Origin: Streptomyces diastatochromogenes
Lineage (GTDB): Bacteria > Actinomycetota > Actinomycetes > Streptomycetales > Streptomycetaceae
Length of the DNA: 64,000 nt
Assembly: GCF_002242805.1 (NCBI RefSeq)
Contig: NZ_MCGQ01000051.1
Coordinates: forward strand, 1 to 64,000
Direction of reading: 5' to 3'
Shown: positions 41,162 through 47,991 of the stretch, piece by piece
Numbering within the stretch: the stretch's first letter is position 1
Layout: the number at the start of each line of letters is the position of its first letter
Notes under the pieces: model-generated
What the model was told of the DNA's origin: nothing
What the model saw: the letters and a program-made list of their open reading frames with translations, nothing else
Databases searched by the model: none
Made by a program: the position numbers and the translations under genes

Positions 41162-41209
41162 ACAGTTGTGGAGCCCGGCCACGGTCGTGGAGCCCGGCCA
41201 CAATCGTGG
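41160..41209. repeat. three 19-bp-spaced CCACnnTyGTGG dyads
   Basis: CCACAGTTGTGG, CCACGGTCGTGG and CCACAATCGTGG occur at 41160, 41179 and 41198, joined by GAGCCCGG or a variant. Each is a near-palindrome. Spacing of 19 bases is close to two helical turns. They lie just after the terminator stem; their purpose is unknown. Confidence 0.7.
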
Positions 41210-41238
41210 CGTCGGCGGCAGTCGTCGCGCCCGGTCGG

Positions 41239-43380
41239 TCAATCGTCCCCGCGGGCCCGCAGCAGCAGTACCGCCACGTCGTCCACGCGTTCCCGTGCCG
41301 CCGCGCTGTGTCGTACCAGTTCGTCTGCCAGGTTCTCCAGCGGCTGGTCGCCGGCTTCGGCGAGCAGTGCGCCGAGGTCGACCAGGGAGTCCTCGATGTC
41401 GACGCCGGGGGACTCCACGAGACCGTCCGTGTAGAGGGCGAGGACCGAGCCGGGGGCCAGGGACACCTCGGTCGTCGGGTACGTGGCCTCCGCGTCGATC
41501 CCGAGCAGCGGGCCACCGGCGAGGTCCAGCACCCGCACCCGGCCGTCCGGGCGCCGGAGCAGGGGCGGCGGATGCCCGGCGCGTGCCATGACGGCCTGCC
41601 CCTGCACCGGGTCCAGCCGCAGGTACACGCAGCTGGCGAACAGGTCGGCGCCGAGGTCGATGAGCAGCCGGTTGGTGCTGCGCATCACTTCCTGCGGCGC
41701 CTGACCCACCGTGGTGTACGCCCGTACCCCGGTGCGGATCTGCCCCATCAGCGCGGCCGCCCTCACGTTGTGCCCCTGCACGTCCCCGATCACCGCCGCG
41801 GCCAGCGGCCGGGTCGGCACCAGGTCGTAGAAGTCGCCGCCGATCTCCATGCCCTGAGTGGCCGGCAGATAGCGGGCGGCCGCCTCGATACCGGGCAGCG
41901 GTGCCAGCGAGTGCGGCAGCAGAGACTCCTGCAGCCCCTGCGCCAGCCGGTGCTTGGCGTCGTACAGCTGGGCACGCTCCAGGGCCTGCGCGATCAGGCC
42001 GCCGAGGCTGGTCAGGACCGCTCGCTCGTCGGCGGGGAAGACCCGCGGTTCGGCGTACGCCAGCACACAGGTGCCCACCGGCCGCCCGGACGCGATCAGC
42101 GGCAGATACGCCCAGGCCGCGAACCCGTCCGGGGTCTCCTGCCGGTGCGGGTACAGCCGCTCCAGCTGCTCCCGCGAGTCGAAGAACGCCGGCACCCCGC
42201 TGTTCAGGACGTGGGTGCCCGGGGTGCGTTCACTCAACGGCAGCCCGTCGAAGCGCTCCACGACATACGGGGCCGGATACCCGTGGTGCCCCAGCACGTG
42301 CAGTCGCCCGCCCTGTGAGCCGAGGATCACCATGGCCTGGCAGCCGACCGACGGGGCGACCTCGTCCCACACCAGCTGCACGACATCCTTCACCCCCACC
42401 GCCTCGGTCAGCGCCCCGGCCAGGCTCAGCACCTGCGAGATGGTCACCAGCCGCGAGGGACCGGGCCCCGTCTGCGGCGCCTCCCGCGCCATCTCCGCCA
42501 CCGCCCGCGCCCGGCTGATCCGCATGCTCAGCCCGGTCGTGCTCGGATACAGCCGGAACGACAGCCACTCGCCCGGCGGGCGCAGCGCCACGAACGACGT
42601 CACCTGCTGGCTGATCAGCGCGGCCCGGTACCGGTCCTCGTACATCGGGTCGTTCAGCCACGGCACGGACACCCACGGCAGAACGCCGAGCAGTTCCCCG
42701 GCGGGCCGGCCGAGCAGCTCGCCGGCCGCCGTGTTGGCGAAGGCGATCCGGCCGTGCAGATCCAGCGACATCAGCCCGTACGGCAGCCGGGACACCATCC
42801 GCGCCGCCTCCACCGCCCCCAGCGTGTCCGCCACGCCCGACAGCGGCGTCGCCAGCACGTCGGCCTCGGGGCCGATCGGCAGGTTCTGCGCGGCGGCCCG
42901 TTCCAGTCGCAGGGCCAGCCGTTCGCAGGCCGCCGTCAGATGCTCGCGCTCCCAGTCGGCCAGCTCCGGCGGATGCGCACCGGGCCAGGTCACGAACACG
43001 GCGCCGTACACGGTGCCCGCCGTCGCCACCGGCAGCGCGGCCAGCGCGAACGGGTACGGCAGCACCACCGAGATCCGCGGATAGCAGCGCGCCATCTGCT
43101 CCTCGCCGCCCACCCACACCAGACGCCGCTCGCGCACCGCGTCCGCGACCGGGATCGGCGCGCTCAGCCCGACCCGCTCCCAGGGCGCCGCGAACGCGCG
43201 GGGCATGCCCGCCATCACCGCCATCTCCAGGACCGGCTGATCGGGCCTGAGCAGGTACACCGCGCCGGAGTGCGCGTGCACGTCCTCGATCATCGAGGCC
43301 AGCGCGATGGACAGCAGCGGTCGGCCGACCTCGGCCCTGGCGGCCGCCGGTGCCTGTGCCGGCCCTGGCCCGTCGGACAC
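41239..43380 (-). CDS. GAF/PAS/SpoIIE protein phosphatase (no ATPase domain)
   Basis: The 713-residue regulator has an N-terminal GAF-like domain (about 20-170), a PAS domain (about 190-300, GLMSLDLHGRIAFANTAAGELL), a second GAF (about 320-480) and a SpoIIE/PP2C domain. The metal-site motifs are GGDFYDLV, VIGDVQGHN, YTDGLVESPG and DDVAVLLL. Unlike the other two SpoIIE proteins in this window it lacks a C-terminal HATPase domain. GTG 43380 is preferred because GGAGG lies 8 bases upstream. It is divergent from ramR with 352 bases between and very similar in its phosphatase domain to the protein at 50848, so the two bracket the ram cluster. Confidence 0.88.
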   Translation of the reverse strand: MSDGPGPAQAPAAARAEVGRPLLSIALASMIEDVHAHSGAVYLLRPDQPVLEMAVMAGMPRAFAAPWERVGLSAPIPVADAVRERRLVWVGGEEQMARCYPRISVVLPYPFALAALPVATAGTVYGAVFVTWPGAHPPELADWEREHLTAACERLALRLERAAAQNLPIGPEADVLATPLSGVADTLGAVEAARMVSRLPYGLMSLDLHGRIAFANTAAGELLGRPAGELLGVLPWVSVPWLNDPMYEDRYRAALISQQVTSFVALRPPGEWLSFRLYPSTTGLSMRISRARAVAEMAREAPQTGPGPSRLVTISQVLSLAGALTEAVGVKDVVQLVWDEVAPSVGCQAMVILGSQGGRLHVLGHHGYPAPYVVERFDGLPLSERTPGTHVLNSGVPAFFDSREQLERLYPHRQETPDGFAAWAYLPLIASGRPVGTCVLAYAEPRVFPADERAVLTSLGGLIAQALERAQLYDAKHRLAQGLQESLLPHSLAPLPGIEAAARYLPATQGMEIGGDFYDLVPTRPLAAAVIGDVQGHNVRAAALMGQIRTGVRAYTTVGQAPQEVMRSTNRLLIDLGADLFASCVYLRLDPVQGQAVMARAGHPPPLLRRPDGRVRVLDLAGGPLLGIDAEATYPTTEVSLAPGSVLALYTDGLVESPGVDIEDSLVDLGALLAEAGDQPLENLADELVRHSAAARERVDDVAVLLLRARGDD

Positions 43381-43732
43381 GCCGACCACCTCCTCGCCGG
43401 GCCGCGCGTCGCGTCTCGGGGTCAAGGCTCCCTCGCGGGGGCGTGCGGCGCACGGCGAGCGCCCTTCGCGCGCCCTCGGCGGCAGCCCTGACCTGTGCAG
43501 GCACCCGGTTGCCCCGGGGGCCTCCGGATACCCCGTCCGGACCGGACCATGCCCCCGCAGCCGAAGCGCGCGGCGGTGTACGGGCGCCGTGTGTGCGCCC
43601 CCGCGCACCTTGATGGCCGATTCTGCGCGCCCGCGAACGGCGAACGCGCCCAAGAATGGGGCACGCGCTGAACATCTGAAGACGTGAGCACGGCGATACG
43701 GGGCGAAGTACGGCCGACTGGAGGGGCGGGCA
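43381..43732. other. divergent promoter region between phosphatase and ramR
   Basis: These 352 bases hold no gene. They should contain the promoters of ramR and of the phosphatase. GGAGGGG at about 43720 is the ramR ribosome site. The stretch just upstream of ramR (GAAGACGTGAGCACGGCGATACG) may hold its promoter, but I cannot fix the boxes. Confidence 0.5.
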
Positions 43733-44341
43733 GTGATCCGGGTACTGCTGGTGCACGACGCGTGTCTGGTGCGATCGGTCCTGGCGGAGTGGTTACGGGG
43801 GGAACCAGGTCTGCACGTGGAGGACACACCCTGGCGTGGCGCGTCCGCACGGGTGCGGTCCGTGCGCCCGGACGTGTGCGCGGTGGACCTGGACTGCGCC
43901 GAGGGCCATGGCGTGCCGCCGCTCGGCGACCTCTGCCCGCCCGGCACCGGGGGCCGGCCTCCGGCGCTGGTGGTGCTTGCGAGTGCGAATCGGCCGGGGC
44001 TGCTGAAGCGGGCGGCCGAGGCGGGTGCGCTCGGCTTCGTCGACAAGGCGGGCTCACCGGAGGGGCTGGTGCGCGCGATCCGCAGCGTCGCCGAGAGGGA
44101 ACGTTTCGTCGATGCGTCGCTGGGCTTCGGCTTCCTCAAGGCGGCCCAGATGCCGCTGACCAGACGCGAGCTGAGCGTGCTGTCCCTGGCGGCCGGCGGG
44201 GCGTCCATCGCGGAGATCGCCGGCAGCCTGCACCTGTCCCACGGCACGGTACGCAACTACATGGCGGCGATCACCCGCAAGACCGGGGCACGCAACCGCG
44301 TCGACGCGATCCGGATATCCCGGGGCGAGGGGTGGGTGTGA
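43733..44341 (+). CDS. ramR: RamR/AmfR response-regulator-type activator
   Basis: The 202-residue protein is the same length as S. coelicolor RamR. It has an N-terminal receiver domain (possible acceptor Asp52 or Asp54, Lys105 in FVDKAG; the acidic pocket is His8-Asp9, not two acids). A LuxR-type helix-turn-helix follows (LTRRELSVLSLAAGGASIAEIAGSLHLSHGTVRNY). In the family it activates ramCSAB; no partner histidine kinase is known or seen here. Codon 21 (43793-43795) is TTA, so translation should depend on the bldA tRNA. The start is GTG 43733 with GGAGGGG upstream. It is exactly convergent with ramB: the two stop codons abut as TGATCA. Confidence 0.92.
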   Translation: MIRVLLVHDACLVRSVLAEWLRGEPGLHVEDTPWRGASARVRSVRPDVCAVDLDCAEGHGVPPLGDLCPPGTGGRPPALVVLASANRPGLLKRAAEAGALGFVDKAGSPEGLVRAIRSVAERERFVDASLGFGFLKAAQMPLTRRELSVLSLAAGGASIAEIAGSLHLSHGTVRNYMAAITRKTGARNRVDAIRISRGEGWV

Positions 44342-46057
44342 TCAGCGGACCGGTGCGGTGGGCTCAGCCGTCCAGCCGCCGACCAGGTCCCGGTACAGGG
44401 CCGAGGTCCGCAGCAGCTCGTCGTGGGTGCCGCAGGCGGTGCGCGGGCCGTCCAGCACCAGGACACGGCCGGCGCGGCGGGCCGAGCTGATGCGGTGGGC
44501 GACGACCACCAGCGTGCCGCCCGGCCGGGCCGCGAACGCCCGCTCGGCACGGGCCTCCGCCGCCGGGTCCAGATGACAGGTCGCCTCGTCGAGCAGGGCG
44601 AGCGGTGCGGGTGACAGATAGGCCCGGGTCAGCGCGATCAGCTGCCGTTCGCCCGCCGACAGCGCGCCCGGGTCGACCCTGCCCCCGGGGCCGCCGAGCG
44701 CCCGCAGCAGGGGGGTCAGGCCGACCGCCTCGGCGGCGGCCAGCAGCTCCGCCTCCGGCACCGGGTCCCGGCGGAAGAGGCCCAGGTTCTCGGCGAGCGT
44801 GCCGCCATGGACGTACGCCTCCTGCGGAATCAGCACCCGGGAAGCGGCGGCTTCCGGCCCCGGAACGGCGTGCCCGTACACCCGGATCACCCCCTCCCGC
44901 GCCTCCAGCAGCCCGGCGACCAGACCCGCGAGCGTCGACTTGCCGATCCCGCTCGGTCCTACGACGGCGAGGTGTGCCCCCGCGGGGACGCTGAGGTCGA
45001 GTCCGTCGAGGACGGGTTCGCGCGCGAGGCCGTAGGCGAAGGTGACGGAGGTGAGGGCCAGGGCGGGGGCGCCGGGCGGCGGGGTCCCCGTGGCCCGCAG
45101 GGAGTTGTTCCGGTTCTGGGGCCGTCGCACCCCGGAGGCCGTCGGCGGTGCCAGGCGGCGCAGGACGACCGTGAGCCGGGACCCGCTGGTGCCCAGGCCG
45201 TGGACGAGGTTCTGCAGGGCGGGGAGCAGGGACTGGGTGACGTACGCGAGAGCACCGACCAGCGCACCCGGCGTCACGCCGTGGCCCAGCAGCCAGGGCG
45301 CGGTGGCGAGCAGCAGGACCACCGGCAGCTCGCCGCCCACCGCCAGGGCGGCCACGCGGGCCACGCTCCAGCGGGCCAGGGCGCGGGCGGCCCGCTGTTC
45401 CGCGTCGATCGACTCCGCGACGCCGGCCGCCACCCGTGCCTCGGCACCGGCGGCCGTCACGTCCCGCAGCCCCGGACAGACCGCGCCCAGGTCCTCAGCC
45501 AGCGCTTCGTCGGCGGCGAGGAAGGCCTCCTGACGCCGGGCCAGCGGCCGCAGGGTCGCCGCGAACAGGCACAACCCGGCCAGCAGCGGGGGCACGACGA
45601 CCGTCAGCAGCAGCGGGGCGAGCGAGAACAGGCCGATCAGCGCGCCGGAGGCGGTGAACAGGAAGGAGCGGGAGACCAGCACCAGTCCGGCGAGCGTGTC
45701 CCGCGCGATCTCCACCTGCTGGGTGAGCCGGGACAGCGCCCCGGCGTCCGCCTCCCGCACCCCGCGTCCGACCACGCTCGCCACCAGGCGGTCCCGGACC
45801 GGCTCGACCAGCGCGGCGACCACGCCGTACACCCGCCCGGTCCCGTACGCCCCGGCGCCCACCGCGAGCCCGGCCGCGCCGAGCCACAGCAGACCGGCCC
45901 GTGCGTCCCCGGCGAGGAACCCGTCGTCCAGCGCCCGGGCCAGCGCATAGCCGATCAGGAAGGTCTGCCCGGCCTCCAGCACGGACCAGAGCCCGAGCCG
46001 GACCAGGACTCTCCAGCGCGCCCGTACCGATCCCAGGACCCGTGTCCGCGCCCTCAT
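44342..46057 (-). CDS. ramB: RamB-type ABC exporter subunit
   Basis: The 571-residue half-transporter has six membrane helices (about 15-310) and an ATPase domain with intact Walker A (GPSGIGKST), signature (LSAGERQL) and Walker B (LALLDEATCHLD). The start is ATG 46057, overlapping the stop of ramA (ATGA). It forms the last gene of the ram operon. With RamA it should export the SapB-like lanthipeptide. The catalytic Glu is present here but not in RamA, so the pair is probably an asymmetric heterodimer in which this subunit supplies one full catalytic site. Confidence 0.88.
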   Translation of the reverse strand: MRARTRVLGSVRARWRVLVRLGLWSVLEAGQTFLIGYALARALDDGFLAGDARAGLLWLGAAGLAVGAGAYGTGRVYGVVAALVEPVRDRLVASVVGRGVREADAGALSRLTQQVEIARDTLAGLVLVSRSFLFTASGALIGLFSLAPLLLTVVVPPLLAGLCLFAATLRPLARRQEAFLAADEALAEDLGAVCPGLRDVTAAGAEARVAAGVAESIDAEQRAARALARWSVARVAALAVGGELPVVLLLATAPWLLGHGVTPGALVGALAYVTQSLLPALQNLVHGLGTSGSRLTVVLRRLAPPTASGVRRPQNRNNSLRATGTPPPGAPALALTSVTFAYGLAREPVLDGLDLSVPAGAHLAVVGPSGIGKSTLAGLVAGLLEAREGVIRVYGHAVPGPEAAASRVLIPQEAYVHGGTLAENLGLFRRDPVPEAELLAAAEAVGLTPLLRALGGPGGRVDPGALSAGERQLIALTRAYLSPAPLALLDEATCHLDPAAEARAERAFAARPGGTLVVVAHRISSARRAGRVLVLDGPRTACGTHDELLRTSALYRDLVGGWTAEPTAPVR

Positions 46058-47742
46058 GCCCCGAACACCGCCCGGTACTCCGCGTCCCGCCACAGCTCGG
46101 CATGGGGGCCCACCGCCCGGACCCGGCCCCCGTCCAGCCAGGCGACGGCGTCGGCGCGGGCCGCCGTACCCGTGCGATGGGCGATCAGCAGGCGGGTGGG
46201 GCCCGTGCCCGGCGCCAGCAGGGACTGGGCGATCTGGTGCTCGGTGACCGTGTCGAGGCTGGAGAGGGCGTCGTCGAGGATCAGCAGGCGGCCGCCGCGG
46301 GCGAAAGCGCGGGCGAGGCCGAGGCGCTGGGACTCGCCGCCGGAGCGGGGCGCGTCGGCGCAGCGGGTGGCGTAGCCGTCGGGCAGGCGGCGGACGAAGC
46401 CGTCGGCCCGGGCCGTGCGCGCGGCCGACCGGATCCGGGCCGGGGAGGGCGTGGTGAGCCCGAACGCGATGGTGTCCTCGATGGTCGTGCCGAGCAGGGC
46501 GGGGCGTGCGAAGGCGTAGGAGACCGCGTGGCGCAGGTCGGCGTGGGTGAGGTCACGCAGCGGGATCCCGTCGAGCAGGACCTCGCCCGCGTCCGGGTCG
46601 GCGAGTCGGCCGGCGAGTTCGGCCAGCAGGGACTTGCCCGTGCCGGAGCGGCCGACCACGGCGAGGGTCGTGCCGCCCGGGATGAGCAGATCCACGCCGT
46701 CCAGGACGGTACGGCCGCCCCGGCTCGCCGTCACGCCGCGCAGCTCCAGTCGCCCGGAGCCGGGCGGCAGCCCTCGGGTGCCGTACCGGGGCGCCGGTTC
46801 GGCCAGCACCTCGGCGAGGCGTCCGGTGGCCGCCCGGGCCCGGGAGAGCGCGGCCAGTTGACCGACCAGCACACCGACTCCCGTCGCGAGGACGGCGTAC
46901 CGGGAGGCGGCCAGCACCTCGCCGACCGACAGGCGGTGGTGGGCGAGCAGCAGCCCGGCGACCGCGACCACGCCCAGGTTCAGCAGTGGTGCCACGGTGA
47001 CCGCCTGTGCGGCGGCCCGCCCCTGCACCCGCCACATCCGGTGCCCGGCGCGGGACAGTTCGGGCAGCGGTGCGAGGATCCGGGCCGTCTCGCGGTCCTC
47101 CGCGCCCGCGGCCCGGATGGTGCGGAAGCCGCCGACCGCCTCGGCGAGAGCGGCCGCCATCCGGCCCTGCACCCGCTGGTAGTCGGCCACGCACGCCGAG
47201 GTGTCCCGGGCGAACGCCCGCAGCAACAGCGCCAGTACAGGCGCACCGACGAGGAACACGGCCGCCAGCCACGGGTCGATGACGCCGAGCGCCACCACGC
47301 CCCCGACCGGCCCGGCGAGCGCGGCGATGAGCGCGGTCAGCGCGGCCGGCGCCGTCCCGGCCTGCGCGGCGTTGCCGACCAGCCGCGCCACCAGGTCCCC
47401 GGCGCCGAACCGGGCGCCCGCGCGCGGGCCCAGGGCCAGCACCTGCCCGGTGACCCGGCGGCGCAGCCACGCGGTGGACCGCGCGTCGACCGTGCCGGTG
47501 AGCACGCCCGCGCATCCGTCCAGCACGGCGATCAGCAGCACCAGGCCCGCGCAGCAGGCCACCCAGCGGACCGCCGGGGCGTCGGCGAGCAGCAGGTCGA
47601 GGGTCCGGCCGAGTGCGGCCGGCAGCAGCAGTCCGGCGGCCGTCGCGGCCGCGCTCACGGCGCACAGGGCGGCACAGCGGGCGCCGCCGTGCCGGAGCAC
47701 GGCACGCGGCAGACGAGCGGGAGCGTCGGGGGAGGGCGTCAT
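46054..47742 (-). CDS. ramA: RamA-type ABC exporter subunit
   Basis: The 562-residue half-transporter has six membrane helices and an ATPase domain with Walker A (GRSGTGKSL), signature (RSGGESQRLG) and Walker B (LLILDDALSSLD). In the last, Asp replaces the catalytic Glu, so its own nucleotide site is probably weak. I chose ATG 47742, because the longer open frame to 47832 begins inside the hairpin after ramS. It is coupled to ramB by a 4-base overlap. The operon order C-S-A-B matches S. coelicolor. Confidence 0.88.
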   Translation of the reverse strand: MTPSPDAPARLPRAVLRHGGARCAALCAVSAAATAAGLLLPAALGRTLDLLLADAPAVRWVACCAGLVLLIAVLDGCAGVLTGTVDARSTAWLRRRVTGQVLALGPRAGARFGAGDLVARLVGNAAQAGTAPAALTALIAALAGPVGGVVALGVIDPWLAAVFLVGAPVLALLLRAFARDTSACVADYQRVQGRMAAALAEAVGGFRTIRAAGAEDRETARILAPLPELSRAGHRMWRVQGRAAAQAVTVAPLLNLGVVAVAGLLLAHHRLSVGEVLAASRYAVLATGVGVLVGQLAALSRARAATGRLAEVLAEPAPRYGTRGLPPGSGRLELRGVTASRGGRTVLDGVDLLIPGGTTLAVVGRSGTGKSLLAELAGRLADPDAGEVLLDGIPLRDLTHADLRHAVSYAFARPALLGTTIEDTIAFGLTTPSPARIRSAARTARADGFVRRLPDGYATRCADAPRSGGESQRLGLARAFARGGRLLILDDALSSLDTVTEHQIAQSLLAPGTGPTRLLIAHRTGTAARADAVAWLDGGRVRAVGPHAELWRDAEYRAVFGA

Positions 47743-47774
47743 CGGCTGCGGCCTCGCGTCGGAGCGGACGGGAA

Positions 47775-47822
47775 GGCTCCGGGCGGCCCCCTCCCAGACG
47801 GGGGAGAGGGCTGCCCGGAGCC
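47775..47822 (-). terminator. attenuating hairpin between ramS and ramA
   Basis: Outer arms GGCTCCGGGC / GCCCGGAGCC (10 bp, perfect) enclose an inner C-rich/G-rich pairing (CCCCTCCC with GGGGGAGAGGG). It lies 18 bases after ramS. Partial readthrough would keep ramS mRNA above that of the exporter. Confidence 0.75.
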
Positions 47823-47840
47823 GTGGACTCACCGGCCCGG

Positions 47841-47954
47841 TCAGAGACAGAGCAGGATGCTCGCCGCCGACACGCAGGACAGCAGGCTCACCGTGCTCGC
47901 GCCGGTGTGGGACAGCTCGTCGGACTCCAGGGTCTGCAGGTCGAGAAGTGCCAT
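47841..47954 (-). CDS. ramS: RamS/AmfS-type SapB precursor peptide
   Basis: This 37-codon gene lies between ramC and ramA. The leader begins MALLDLQTLESDEL, the conserved start of AmfS/RamS. The core holds two SxxSxxxC motifs, Ser20-Ser23-Cys27 (STVSLLSC) and Ser29-Ser32-Cys36 (SAASILLC), each able to form one lanthionine or labionin ring. The peptide ends in Leu after the second Cys. It should become an amphiphilic surfactant that helps aerial hyphae leave the aqueous surface. AAAGGA lies 8 bases before ATG 47954. An in-frame ATG seven codons upstream is possible, but the MALLDL start matches the family. Confidence 0.93.
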   Translation of the reverse strand: MALLDLQTLESDELSHTGASTVSLLSCVSAASILLCL

Positions 47955-47991
47955 CTTCGTGTCCTTTCCCTTCATTGGGGACGGGGTTGTG

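Noticed and set aside
47743..47832. Longer N-terminus of RamA
   Set aside because: The start would lie inside the hairpin after ramS and the added residues have no family resemblance.
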